13,144 nt of DNA from Prevotellaceae bacterium (GCA_031278495.1 JAITKG010000092.1:1-13144), one strand, 5' to 3'. Shown: positions 1 through 6,844, counted from the stretch's first letter. Notes: generated by a model not told the origin, from the sequence alone. Made by a program: numbers and translations.

Positions 1-1
1 C

Positions 2-493
2 ACCGACGCTACCGGTTGTCCGGGCGTATGGTGCGGCAGAAACGGCGAAACGGCGGGCGTATTAAACTGTTGCGCTAACGGAACGACGAATTGCAGCGGC
101 ACGTGTAAAACGACCGGGACTTATACAACAAATGACGGTGAATGTACAGGAAATTGCAGTACCGCATACGTGCAATTAAAAAACCAATGCGATGTGGTTA
201 TAAATGAAAGGTACGACACGCTGGAAAATCCATCGTGTAAAGATGGATGCATAAAAGCCGATTGTGAACAATGCAAAACCACCTGCTGGAACACGTCGGA
301 TACAATGATTGCATATTTGTATGAAAAAGATGGAAGCAAGACCCGCTGCCTCTGTACAACCAAAACATGCGATAGCCCATATTACTGTACCTCACAATAT
401 ATAGCACGTGATGGTATCGTATTTGATTTTATGAGCTACACTTGCGGAAATGAGGGAGTTTGCCCAGATTGTGGATGCACTTTATGCAATTGA
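2..493 (+). CDS. 3' end of a cysteine-rich, probably exported protein
   Basis: The reading frame is open from the first base of the window to a TGA at 491-493, giving the last 163 residues of a longer protein whose start is not visible. A GTG at 170 could be mistaken for a start, but the same cysteine pattern continues upstream of it. I count 23 cysteines in 163 residues, about one in seven. The first third is rich in Thr, Gly and Asn and contains two similar motifs 17 residues apart, CSGTC and CTGNC (fragment residues 31-35 and 48-52). The end carries a compact CPDCGC cluster. Such density suggests an extracytoplasmic disulfide-bonded protein or a metal-binding one, but this is inference. 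I do not recognise the family. The sequence looks more AT-rich than the genes that follow. No partner gene is evident, and the next gene has its own promoter. Confidence 0.7.
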   Translation, partial: TDATGCPGVWCGRNGETAGVLNCCANGTTNCSGTCKTTGTYTTNDGECTGNCSTAYVQLKNQCDVVINERYDTLENPSCKDGCIKADCEQCKTTCWNTSDTMIAYLYEKDGSKTRCLCTTKTCDSPYYCTSQYIARDGIVFDFMSYTCGNEGVCPDCGCTLCN

Positions 494-719
494 CACTTGC
501 ATTATCAAAGTACCTAAAAATATGTTAGAACGATTGACCTTACAATGAGGTTATAGGTGATATATGCCTGCATTATCGAGGGTTTCACCGCGCAACCATG
601 AAACAATAAAAATGTTCTTGAAATTTGTATCTACCGTGCGCTGGCTGTTTTTTACACAAGAATTGTTTTCTTATCTGTATATTTTTTTGTATATTTGTTC
701 CTTCGAAAAGTAAACAACT
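494..719. other. Intergenic gap, 226 bases
   Basis: No open reading frame of note lies here. A weak four-base-pair inverted repeat (ACCT at 537-540 and AGGT at 548-551) lacks a T-run and is not a convincing terminator. The right end carries the promoter of the next gene. Unlike the gaps further right, I see no tandem array in it. Confidence 0.6.
667..697 (+). promoter_or_regulatory. Bacteroidota-type promoter of the 720-1445 gene
   Basis: TATATTTG at 690-697 matches the -7 box TAnnTTTG of the Bacteroidota primary sigma factor. TTTC at 667-670, nineteen bases upstream, is a three-of-four match to the -33 box TTTG. Transcription would begin near 703-705, leaving only about 16 bases before the ATG at 720. 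The gene is therefore probably transcribed separately from the cysteine-rich gene to its left. Confidence 0.65.
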
Positions 720-1445
720 ATGCCAACCAATGTAGACGCGCCTCCCCGAGAGTCCATCCTCCAAAACCTGTCGGAAAAAACGCAGGTCAAACGCAAAGCG
801 TACGACGCGACGCTGGAAGTATTTACCCAACTGAAAGAATTGTTGCATGAATTGTGCAACGATACGAACGAAACGCTGGAAGAAAAACCGGAAGTGCCAG
901 TCCGCCTTGAATACCGCGATCGCGGGAAGTTTGAGGCAGAGATAAAAGTTGCCGGCGATATTTTGATTTTCAGCATGCACTCCAATATTTTTTTCTTCGA
1001 CCGCAGCCATCATGTCCGCCAAATACCGTATGTACAAAATACGCCGGAGGCGGCATACTGCGGGATGATTAACATCTACAATTTCCTTGCTGATTCGTTC
1101 AAATACAACCGTACCGACGATTTGGGCTATCTAATCGGGCGAATTTTTATCAATAAGGATAAACGGTTTTTTGTGGAAGGGAAACGCCAATCCCAGTATT
1201 CTTACCGCACGTTTGGCGAAACAACCATAGACAAAGACACTATCACGGCGATTATCGAAACCGCCATTTTGTATTCCATTGAATTTGATTTGTTGGTTCC
1301 GCCATACCATATCAGCAAAGAGGCGACCGTCGGGCAAATGAATACGAAAATCGAAAATGCCCGCCTGCAAACGGGCAAACGCTTGGGCTTCGCCTTCAAT
1401 TTCGACGACGCTCATGGAGTGGATAATGGAAAGGGAAGTAGATAA
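720..1445 (+). CDS. Conserved-looking hypothetical protein, 241 aa
   Basis: ATG at 720 lies directly behind a good promoter, so the start is well supported. The product is soluble: no signal peptide and no membrane span. The N-terminal 55 or so residues look helical and charged (ESILQNLSEKTQ, then a Leu/Glu-rich stretch). A mixed alpha/beta middle follows, with a strongly hydrophobic-aromatic segment (LIFSMHSNIFFFDRSHH, about residues 81-97). Near the C-terminal side is a helix-like segment, DKDTITAIIETAILYSIEF. The last 20 residues are polar and probably disordered. I recall similar uncharacterised Bacteroidales proteins but cannot name a domain or function. The stop is 71 bases from tilS on the same strand with a tandem repeat between, so co-transcription with tilS is possible but unproven. 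Confidence 0.8.
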   Translation: MPTNVDAPPRESILQNLSEKTQVKRKAYDATLEVFTQLKELLHELCNDTNETLEEKPEVPVRLEYRDRGKFEAEIKVAGDILIFSMHSNIFFFDRSHHVRQIPYVQNTPEAAYCGMINIYNFLADSFKYNRTDDLGYLIGRIFINKDKRFFVEGKRQSQYSYRTFGETTIDKDTITAIIETAILYSIEFDLLVPPYHISKEATVGQMNTKIENARLQTGKRLGFAFNFDDAHGVDNGKGSR

Positions 1446-1477
1446 TGCCTGACATCATAACTATGCGCTATTCTTCC

Positions 1478-1519
1478 GGCGACAGCCAAATCTGTAAATC
1501 CGTAAATCTGTAAATCTTG
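1478..1519. repeat. GC-rich motif plus 4 x 8-base array abutting tilS
   Basis: GGC-GACA-GCC (1478-1487) is followed immediately by four 8-base units at 1488-1495, 1496-1503, 1504-1511 and 1512-1519. They read AAATCTGT, AAATCCGT, AAATCTGT and AAATCTTG. The final three bases of the last unit are the TTG proposed as the tilS start codon. The GC-rich part resembles motifs beside arrays at 5325, 8952, 9074 and 9104. Confidence 0.85.
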
Positions 1520-2860
1520 TTACGACATTTCCATGAATATTGCGCCGCACATGGGTTGCTTGGTAATAACGGCAAGTGGTTGCTGGCTGTGAGCGGCGGC
1601 GTGGATTCCATGACGCTTGCGCATTTGTGCTATCATAGCGGTTGGAAAATTGGTATTGCCCATTGCAATTTTTCGTTGCGCGGCAACGATAGCGACGGTG
1701 ATGAACAATTCGTGAAACAATGGGCGCAGGAGCGCGCCATCCCTTTTTTCAGCATCCGGTTTGACACTAAACATTATGCGGCGGCGCACGGCGTTTCTAC
1801 GCAAATGGCTGCCCGTACTTTGCGTTACGAATGGTTTGAGGAGGTACGCGCAGCGCAGCATTTTTCAGGCATTGTTACGGCGCATCATGCCGATGACAAC
1901 GCCGAAACTGTCCTCCTCAACCTCACGCGCAGCACCGGATTAAAGGGTCTGTGCGGCATGCAGCCTGTTAGCGGGTATATTGCCCGCCCGTTGCTGTTTG
2001 CTACCCGTAAGGAAATCGCAGCGTATGCCGCCGCCAACCATATTACCTACCGCGAAGACGCAAGCAACGCCGCGACCGGCTATGCCCGTAACCGCATCCG
2101 GCATAACGTGCTTCCGGAATTACAAAAAATAAACCCGTCGCTCACGGAAAGCCTGCAACAAACGGCGAGCCACCTGTCCATAGCCTGTCGTGTAATCGAA
2201 GGGGAACGGGCAAAGGTAATAGAAAAGTGCTGTCTTTTTTCCAACGACGAAATGCGCATTTCCATTGCTGCACTTAAAGCTGTGCCGCAGGGCGGTTTTT
2301 GGTTATTTGAAATTTTGCAGCAATATCATTTTTCGGGAACGGTGGCGCAGGAAGTGGCAAATGCGTTGGACGCCCAAACAGGCAAGCGTTTTTACAGCCC
2401 TACGCATGTATTGATTAAGGACAGGGATGCGCTTATTGTTACCTTGCTGCCGGAGGCGAAGCAGCGCGAAGAATTTTTTATCACAAAAGACTGCAAAGCG
2501 TTTTCTGCGCCTGTAGCCATGCGGTTTGAATGGCGGCAGAACGATACAAATTTTGTGCCGTCGCGGGAAAAACATGTAGCCAACCTTGCGGCAGGGAAAC
2601 TAAAATTCCCGCTTACCCTGCGCCTGTGGCGCGACGGCGATACTTTCAGACCCTTTGGTATGAAAGGCATGAAGAAGGTTAGCGATTTTTTGATTGACGA
2701 AAAAACGCCGCTACATGAAAAAGCGCGACAATACGTTTTGCTTTCGGGCAACGATATTGCATGGGTCGTGGGACGCCGGATAGACGAGCGGTACAAAATA
2801 ACAAACGACACAAAAGAAATCTTAATCATCACTGGGGAACGTTGTACAGCGTCGCCTTGA
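1517..2860 (+). CDS. tilS: tRNA(Ile)-lysidine synthetase
   Basis: TilS attaches lysine to C34 of the tRNA-Ile that reads AUA, using ATP. This changes its codon and charging specificity and is essential in bacteria that use this tRNA. The product is 447 aa, normal for full-length TilS. It has the N-type ATP-pyrophosphatase loop SGGVDS (residues 26-31), the following AHCNFSLRG segment, and HHADDNAETVLLNLTR further on. The C-terminal TilS domain is present (RLWRDGDTFRPFGMKGMKKV, then VGRRIDERYKI near the end). The start is TTG at 1517. An in-frame TAA lies at 1511-1513, only one codon earlier, and no ATG or GTG precedes the ATP loop, so TTG gives the only N-terminus of the expected length. gpsA follows 72 bases later with its own promoter. 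Confidence 0.95.
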   Translation: MLRHFHEYCAAHGLLGNNGKWLLAVSGGVDSMTLAHLCYHSGWKIGIAHCNFSLRGNDSDGDEQFVKQWAQERAIPFFSIRFDTKHYAAAHGVSTQMAARTLRYEWFEEVRAAQHFSGIVTAHHADDNAETVLLNLTRSTGLKGLCGMQPVSGYIARPLLFATRKEIAAYAAANHITYREDASNAATGYARNRIRHNVLPELQKINPSLTESLQQTASHLSIACRVIEGERAKVIEKCCLFSNDEMRISIAALKAVPQGGFWLFEILQQYHFSGTVAQEVANALDAQTGKRFYSPTHVLIKDRDALIVTLLPEAKQREEFFITKDCKAFSAPVAMRFEWRQNDTNFVPSREKHVANLAAGKLKFPLTLRLWRDGDTFRPFGMKGMKKVSDFLIDEKTPLHEKARQYVLLSGNDIAWVVGRRIDERYKITNDTKEILIITGERCTASP

Positions 2861-2882
2861 GGCATTCCCCGTGCGGCTGCGC

Positions 2883-2913
2883 TTTGTTGTTTTGCAGATT
2901 TTTTGTAGATTTG
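2883..2913 (+). promoter_or_regulatory. Strong Bacteroidota-type promoter of gpsA
   Basis: TTTG at 2883-2886 and TAGATTTG at 2906-2913, exactly 19 bases apart, match both the -33 (TTTG) and -7 (TAnnTTTG) boxes. This is the best-fitting promoter in the window. Transcription would start near 2919-2921, only about 12-14 bases before the gpsA ATG at 2933, so the mRNA is nearly leaderless. It may also drive pgi and the genes beyond, since no terminator is seen in the 34-base gpsA-pgi gap. Confidence 0.75.
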
Positions 2914-2932
2914 CATTTGAAAATTGATAGCA

Positions 2933-3940
2933 ATGCTGAAACATCACCAATCCCCCCGTTTCGCAATGATTGGAAACGGAAGCTGGGCAACGGCTTTAAC
3001 CAAATTGTTGCTTAACCACGAAGATTTATTATATTGGTTTGTACGCGATGACAGTATGATTGCGCACATCCAGAAATACCGTCACAATCCACAGTTCCTC
3101 CGTTCGGCGACGTTAGACCCGGCGCGGCTGGAAATGTCGCCGGATATAAATAAAGTAATAGCGCCTGCCGACGTGGTTGTTATTTGTATTCCGTCCGCCT
3201 TCTTGGTTGGCGAACTGCGCAAGCTGACCGTATCGCTGAAAAATAAATTTATCGTAACGGCTGTGAAAGGCATTATTCCCGAAGGCAATTTGACGGTTGC
3301 CGAATATTTCAACCGGCAGCATGACGTGCCGTTTGACAATATCGGCGTTCTTTCCGGTCCCAGCCATGCCGAAGAGGTGGCAATAGAACGGCTGACGTAC
3401 CTTACTTTTTCATGCAAAAAAAAAGAAAATGCCGAAAGACTGGCTTCGCATTTTTCCTGTAGTTATGTGAAAACCCGCATCAGTAATGACATCTACGGAA
3501 TGGAATATGCGGCTATTTTGAAAAATATTTATGCCGTCGCCACAGGCATTGCCCATTCATTGGGCTATGGCGATAATTTTTTGGCGGTGTTGGTAACAAA
3601 CGCTTTCCGCGAGATGAAGAGTTTCCTTAATAATTCTTACCACAGCAGTACGCGCGACACCACCCACTCTCCATATTTGGGCGATTTGCTGGTAACGTGT
3701 TATTCGCAGTTCAGCCGCAACCGCACGTTTGGCGCAATGATTGGCAAAGGCTATTCGGTTACTTCGGCGCAGGCGGAAATGAATATGATAGCCGAAGGAT
3801 ATTATGCAAGCAAATGTATTTACGAAATCAATAAAAAATATGCCATTAAAATGCCTATTGCCGATGCGGTGTACCGCGTGCTGTACGAAAACGCCTCGCC
3901 CGCCACAGAAATTCAACAGCTGACGGATGCTTTAATTTAA
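2933..3940 (+). CDS. gpsA: Glycerol-3-phosphate dehydrogenase [NAD(P)+]
   Basis: GpsA reduces dihydroxyacetone phosphate to sn-glycerol 3-phosphate, the backbone precursor of phospholipids, in the cytosol. ATG at 2933 gives 335 aa, the usual family length. A TTG nine bases upstream is in frame but only three codons longer and sits almost at the predicted transcription start. Visible motifs are the dinucleotide-binding IGNGSWATAL near the N-terminus, AVKGI with Lys112, SGPSHAEEVA (141-150), and AAILKNIYAVATG with Lys197, a position that corresponds to a catalytic lysine of the family. SPYLGDLLVTCYS and SRNRTFG follow toward the C-terminal helical domain. In Bacteroidales relatives gpsA is commonly followed by pgi, as here. 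From memory it is usually preceded by lysS, whereas here tilS occupies that position. Confidence 0.96.
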   Translation: MLKHHQSPRFAMIGNGSWATALTKLLLNHEDLLYWFVRDDSMIAHIQKYRHNPQFLRSATLDPARLEMSPDINKVIAPADVVVICIPSAFLVGELRKLTVSLKNKFIVTAVKGIIPEGNLTVAEYFNRQHDVPFDNIGVLSGPSHAEEVAIERLTYLTFSCKKKENAERLASHFSCSYVKTRISNDIYGMEYAAILKNIYAVATGIAHSLGYGDNFLAVLVTNAFREMKSFLNNSYHSSTRDTTHSPYLGDLLVTCYSQFSRNRTFGAMIGKGYSVTSAQAEMNMIAEGYYASKCIYEINKKYAIKMPIADAVYRVLYENASPATEIQQLTDALI

Positions 3941-3944
3941 ACCC

Positions 3945-3968
3945 CCTAATCGCCTAATCCCTTAATTT
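3945..3968. repeat. 3 x 8-base array upstream of pgi
   Basis: CCTAATCG (3945-3952), CCTAATCC (3953-3960) and the degenerate CTTAATTT (3961-3968) fill most of the 34-base gap between gpsA and pgi. They end six bases before the pgi start codon. No GC-rich hairpin accompanies this array. Confidence 0.75.
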
Positions 3969-3974
3969 CAAAAA

Positions 3975-5309
3975 ATGCTTACATTAAATTACGAAACAGC
4001 AATGTCTTTCATCTCCGCAGCGGAGTTGGAAGCACAACAGGAAAAAGCCTTGAAAGCTTTGGATACATTGGATTCCAAGAGCGGCAAAGGAAATGATTTC
4101 TTAGGTTGGATTCATTTGCCGGACGCTATTACGCCAATGGAAATTTTAGCGCTGCAAACAGCCGCAAAAAAATTAACAGACGGCGTGGAAATAGTAGTGG
4201 TTATCGGCATCGGCGGTTCATACTTGGGCGCCAAGTCGGTGATAGAAGCCCTGTCGCACAGTTTCGCCGCGCTGCTGCCCAACCGCCGCCACCCGTTGGT
4301 ACTGTTCGCCGGGCAGAATATCGGCGAAGATTACCTGTGCGAATTATTGGAAGTTTTAAACGCCAAATCTTCCGCCTGCATCGTAATCTCAAAGTCGGGA
4401 ACTACTACGGAACCCGCCATAGCCTTCCGTATTATCAAAAAACACATGGAAGAAAAATACGGCAAAGCAGCGGCGAAGAACCGCATCGCCGCCATCACCG
4501 ACCAGTCGCACGGAGCCTTGCGCACGCTGGCTGCACAGGAAGGATACAGCACATTTGCTATTCCCGGCGACGTCGGCGGACGCTTCTCTGTCCTTACGCC
4601 TGTGGGCTTGCTGCCTGTAGCGGTGGCGGGTTTCGACATTGCGGCATTAGTCGGCGGCGCGGCGGATATGGCGAAAATAACGGCGGAAAAAAGCCTCAAC
4701 AACCCGGCAGTTAATTATGCCGCTATCCGGAATGCCTTATACAATAAGGGAAAGAAGATAGAGATATTGGTCAATTACCATCCGAAAATGCACTACTTCA
4801 CCGAATGGTGGAAACAGTTATACGGCGAAAGCGAAGGCAAGGAACACAAAGGCATTTTCCCTGCGGGCGTGGACTTCACCAGCGATTTACACTCGATGGG
4901 GCAATACTTGCAAGAGGGCGAACGCGGTTTATTCGAAACCGTATTGAGCATCGGGAATGAAAATAGCCACTTGGAAATCCCTTTCGACGAACAGGATTTA
5001 GACCAGTTGAATTTCATTGCCGGCAAACGCATCAGCGAATGCAATAAAATGGCGGAACTCGGGACGCTATTGGCGCACGTTGACGGCGGCGTACCGGTAA
5101 TTCGCATCGGCATTCCGCAATTAGACGCGTATGCTATCGGCGGATTGCTGTACTTCTTTGAAAAGGCTTGCGGCGTCAGCGGCTACATGTTAGGCGTAAA
5201 TCCTTTTGACCAGCCGGGCGTGGAAGCCTACAAGAAAAACATGTTCGCTTTGCTTGGAAAACCCGGTTATGAAGAAGTCCTGAGTCGTCAATGTGGCCAG
5301 TCAATGTGA
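3975..5309 (+). CDS. pgi: Glucose-6-phosphate isomerase
   Basis: Pgi interconverts glucose 6-phosphate and fructose 6-phosphate. It links glycolysis/gluconeogenesis with glucan storage (glgB lies downstream) and amino-sugar synthesis. The 444-aa length fits the shorter bacterial type. Sugar-phosphate-binding SIS elements are visible at [10 protein letters not shown] (76-85) and SKSGTTTEP (139-147). Both family signatures are present: [14 protein letters not shown] (199-212), and the C-terminal segment with [11 protein letters not shown], whose Lys420 is the conserved active-site lysine. The ATG follows an 8-base tandem array. The last residues (SRQCGQSM) are odd. They are encoded by a 13-base direct duplication, and the conserved part of the protein ends just before, at LLGKPGYEE. 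The catalytic core is intact, so the enzyme should be active. Confidence 0.97.
   Translation: MLTLNYETAMSFISAAELEAQQEKALKALDTLDSKSGKGNDFLGWIHLPDAITPMEILALQTAAKKLTDGVEIVVVIGIGGSYLGAKSVIEALSHSFAALLPNRRHPLVLFAGQNIGEDYLCELLEVLNAKSSACIVISKSGTTTEPAIAFRIIKKHMEEKYGKAAAKNRIAAITDQSHGALRTLAAQEGYSTFAIPGDVGGRFSVLTPVGLLPVAVAGFDIAALVGGAADMAKITAEKSLNNPAVNYAAIRNALYNKGKKIEILVNYHPKMHYFTEWWKQLYGESEGKEHKGIFPAGVDFTSDLHSMGQYLQEGERGLFETVLSIGNENSHLEIPFDEQDLDQLNFIAGKRISECNKMAELGTLLAHVDGGVPVIRIGIPQLDAYAIGGLLYFFEKACGVSGYMLGVNPFDQPGVEAYKKNMFALLGKPGYEEVLSRQCGQSM
5287..5308. repeat. 13-base direct duplication at the 3' end of pgi
   Basis: GTCAATGTG occurs at 5287-5295 and again at 5300-5308, a period of 13 (GTCAATGTGGCCA, then GTCAATGTGACTA). 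A further related TTTAATGTG follows at 5317-5325. The second copy contains the pgi stop codon, so the array supplies the C-terminal residues of Pgi and continues into the gap. Confidence 0.75.
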
Positions 5310-5324
5310 CTAATTGTTTAATGT

Positions 5325-5358
5325 GCTGTGGCGGCAGCCCAATTCATCATTCATAATT
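5325..5358. repeat. Hairpin motif plus 7-base array upstream of the DUF2520 gene
   Basis: GCTG (5325-5328) and CAGC (5335-5338) flank a six-base GC-rich loop. They are followed by ATTCATC (5342-5348), ATTCATA (5349-5355) and a partial third unit. The array ends 10 bases before the next start codon. There is no T-run after the stem, so a terminator is unlikely. Confidence 0.65.
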
Positions 5359-5368
5359 TAAAAAACGC

Positions 5369-6127
5369 ATGTCAAAAAAAGTAACCATCATAGGTAGCGG
5401 GAATGTAGCCACGCAACTGGCAACGGCGCTTTATGCAAAGGGATGCGTTATCGTGGAAATAGGCAGCCGTACGTTAGCCCATGCACGGAAACTGGCGCAA
5501 GCGGTGAACGCCCATGCTACCGGCAATCTGCGGGAACTGCTGCCTGCCGACAGTTATATTATTGCCGTTACCGACGCCGCTATCCCCGAAGTTGCGGAAA
5601 AGCTCAACGCCGGCAGTGCATTGGTAGTACACACTTCCGGCTCAACGAACATCTCTGCATTGAATAAATTCGCCCGTTATGGCGTGCTGTATCCCCTGCA
5701 AACATTCACCCGGCAGCGTCCGGTTGATTGGCATGTCGTGCCGGTATTTATCATGGCGAATACCGGCGAGACATTGCAGGAATTACAAAATATGGCGGCA
5801 CTGTTATCCGGCACGGTTATTCCCATGCCTCCGGGCGATTTGGTACATTTGCACACGGCAGGCGTGTTTGCCAATAATTTCGTAAACGGTTTATTGGGCA
5901 TAGCCAAAGATTTGGCAGGCGAACAATTTCATTTGCTTTACCCGCTGGTACGCGAAACCCTTGAAAAAGCCTTTGCCGCCGCGCATCCGCGCGATGTGCA
6001 AACCGGTCCCGCCGTACGGAACGACGTTGGAACGATGGCTAAACAACGGGCTATTCTTCCGCCGGCGCAGCAGCAACTGTATGCACAAATATCTTCTTTA
6101 ATCGCTCAAAACAAATCCACCCATTAA
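5369..6127 (+). CDS. Rossmann-like and DUF2520 domain protein
   Basis: This 252-aa protein has an N-terminal Rossmann fold with the dinucleotide-binding IIGSGNVA (residues 7-14) and a C-terminal helical DUF2520 domain. Family-type motifs are VHTSGS, YPLQTF (108-113), HLHTAGVFANNF (160-171) and HPRDVQTGPAVRNDVGT. The overall plan resembles pyrroline-5-carboxylate and hydroxyisobutyrate dehydrogenases, so an NAD(P)-dependent oxidoreductase is likely, but no substrate is established to my knowledge. ATG at 5369 is close to the Rossmann strand, as expected. It lies 59 bases after pgi and 46 bases before the KdsC-like phosphatase on the same strand. From memory, the DUF2520 plus HAD phosphatase pair recurs in Bacteroidales, which hints at a shared role, but the sequence does not show one. 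Confidence 0.92.
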   Translation: MSKKVTIIGSGNVATQLATALYAKGCVIVEIGSRTLAHARKLAQAVNAHATGNLRELLPADSYIIAVTDAAIPEVAEKLNAGSALVVHTSGSTNISALNKFARYGVLYPLQTFTRQRPVDWHVVPVFIMANTGETLQELQNMAALLSGTVIPMPPGDLVHLHTAGVFANNFVNGLLGIAKDLAGEQFHLLYPLVRETLEKAFAAAHPRDVQTGPAVRNDVGTMAKQRAILPPAQQQLYAQISSLIAQNKSTH

Positions 6128-6143
6128 ACGATTGCTTAACCAA

Positions 6144-6171
6144 ACTTTCAATTTTCAACTTTCAACTTTTT
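6144..6171. repeat. 4 x 7-base array upstream of the kdsC-like gene
   Basis: ACTTTCA, ATTTTCA, ACTTTCA and ACTTTTT lie at 6144-6150, 6151-6157, 6158-6164 and 6165-6171, ending two bases before the ATG at 6174. The unit is the reverse complement, up to phase, of the GTTGAAA unit at 9006-9037. Confidence 0.85.
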
Positions 6172-6173
6172 AC

Positions 6174-6698
6174 ATGGCATCCTACAAAACAAAACTGCAC
6201 CAAATAAAAGCTTTTGCCTTCGACGTTGATGGCGTGCTCACCGACGGCTCCGTACAGGTAACCGAAAGCGGCGACTTCCTGCGCACTTACAATGCCAAAG
6301 ACGGCTTAGCCGTGCGCACGGCGATTGAACGCGGTTTCCGTGTGGCGATTATTACCGGCGGCAATTCCGACACGATAAAAAAACGCTTCCAAATCTTCGG
6401 CGTTACCGATTTTTATATGCTTTCGCGCATCAAATTGCCCGACCTGCAACATTTCTGCGAAAAATATGACCTCCAACCCCACGAAGTACTGTTCATGGGC
6501 GACGACCTGCCTGATATCCCGCCCATGCAATACTGCGGACTGCCCTGCTGCCCCGCCGACGCCGCGCCCGAAGTAAAAGCCGTAGCCGGATATATCTCGC
6601 TTTTCAACGGCGGCAAAGGCTGCGTGCGCGACGTCATCGAACAAACCTTGAAGGTACAGGGGAAATGGATGATTGAGAATGCGCCCGCATCCACGTAG
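6174..6698 (+). CDS. kdsC: KdsC-like HAD phosphatase (probably Kdo-8-phosphate phosphatase)
   Basis: The protein is 174 aa and belongs to the capless (C0) HAD group, whose KdsC members dephosphorylate 3-deoxy-manno-octulosonate 8-phosphate for lipopolysaccharide synthesis. Motif I is FDVDGVLTD with nucleophile Asp17 and acid/base Asp19. Motif II is IITGGNS (59-65). Motif IV is MGDDLPD with Asp110 and Asp111, which bind Mg. The C-terminal NGGKGCVRDVIE stretch matches the conserved GG-G-VR-V tail of KdsC tetramers. Related Bacteroides proteins act on the nine-carbon sugar KDN 9-phosphate, and the sequence does not separate these. I chose ATG 6174. The frame is open further up to a TTG at 6132, but those extra 14 codons translate the tandem array. 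In relatives I recall maf following this gene; here it does not. Confidence 0.88.
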   Translation: MASYKTKLHQIKAFAFDVDGVLTDGSVQVTESGDFLRTYNAKDGLAVRTAIERGFRVAIITGGNSDTIKKRFQIFGVTDFYMLSRIKLPDLQHFCEKYDLQPHEVLFMGDDLPDIPPMQYCGLPCCPADAAPEVKAVAGYISLFNGGKGCVRDVIEQTLKVQGKWMIENAPAST

Positions 6699-6739
6699 TA
6701 ACAGCGGTTGCCTGAACGCAGCAGCCTTCATTGATTGCT

Positions 6740-6808
6740 GGTTGGCTGGCGCAGCAACCAATTAGCACATTAGCGCGTTAAGCAATGAGCGCATTATCCC
6801 GTTAAAAA
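6740..6808. repeat. Hairpin plus 6 x 8-base degenerate array upstream of glgB
   Basis: GGTTG (6740-6744) pairs with CAACC (6755-6759) and CTG (6746-6748) with CAG (6752-6754), leaving one bulged G and a GCG loop. Next come six units of period 8: ATTAGCAC (6761), ATTAGCGC (6769), GTTAAGCA (6777), ATGAGCGC (6785), ATTATCCC (6793) and GTTAAAAA (6801). The array runs up to the glgB -7 box. The hairpin is close to the reverse complement of the one at 9034-9055. Confidence 0.8.
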
Positions 6809-6814
6809 ATTTTG

Positions 6815-6822
6815 TATCTTTG
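6815..6822 (+). promoter_or_regulatory. Promoter -7 box of glgB
   Basis: TATCTTTG matches TAnnTTTG and lies 22 bases before the glgB ATG. At the -33 position (about 6792-6795) the sequence is CATT, a poor match, and that position falls inside the 8-base array. Changes in array length would therefore alter the upstream promoter region. Confidence 0.6.
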
Positions 6823-6844
6823 GGCAAACGAATAATAGCCGGCT

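Noticed and set aside
537..551. Terminator after the cysteine-rich gene
   Set aside because: Only a four-base-pair stem and no T-run.
1445..1513. 22-codon ORF starting at the stop of the 720-1445 gene
   Set aside because: Half of it is translated tandem repeat, it has no recognisable features, and it ends just before tilS; likely chance.
2392..2916. 174-codon minus-strand ORF over tilS
   Set aside because: Shadow of the tilS C-terminal domain; Ser/Arg-rich without motifs.
6132..6173. Upstream TTG start for the KdsC-like protein
   Set aside because: The extra residues are a translation of the tandem array and the ATG at 6174 gives the family-length N-terminus.
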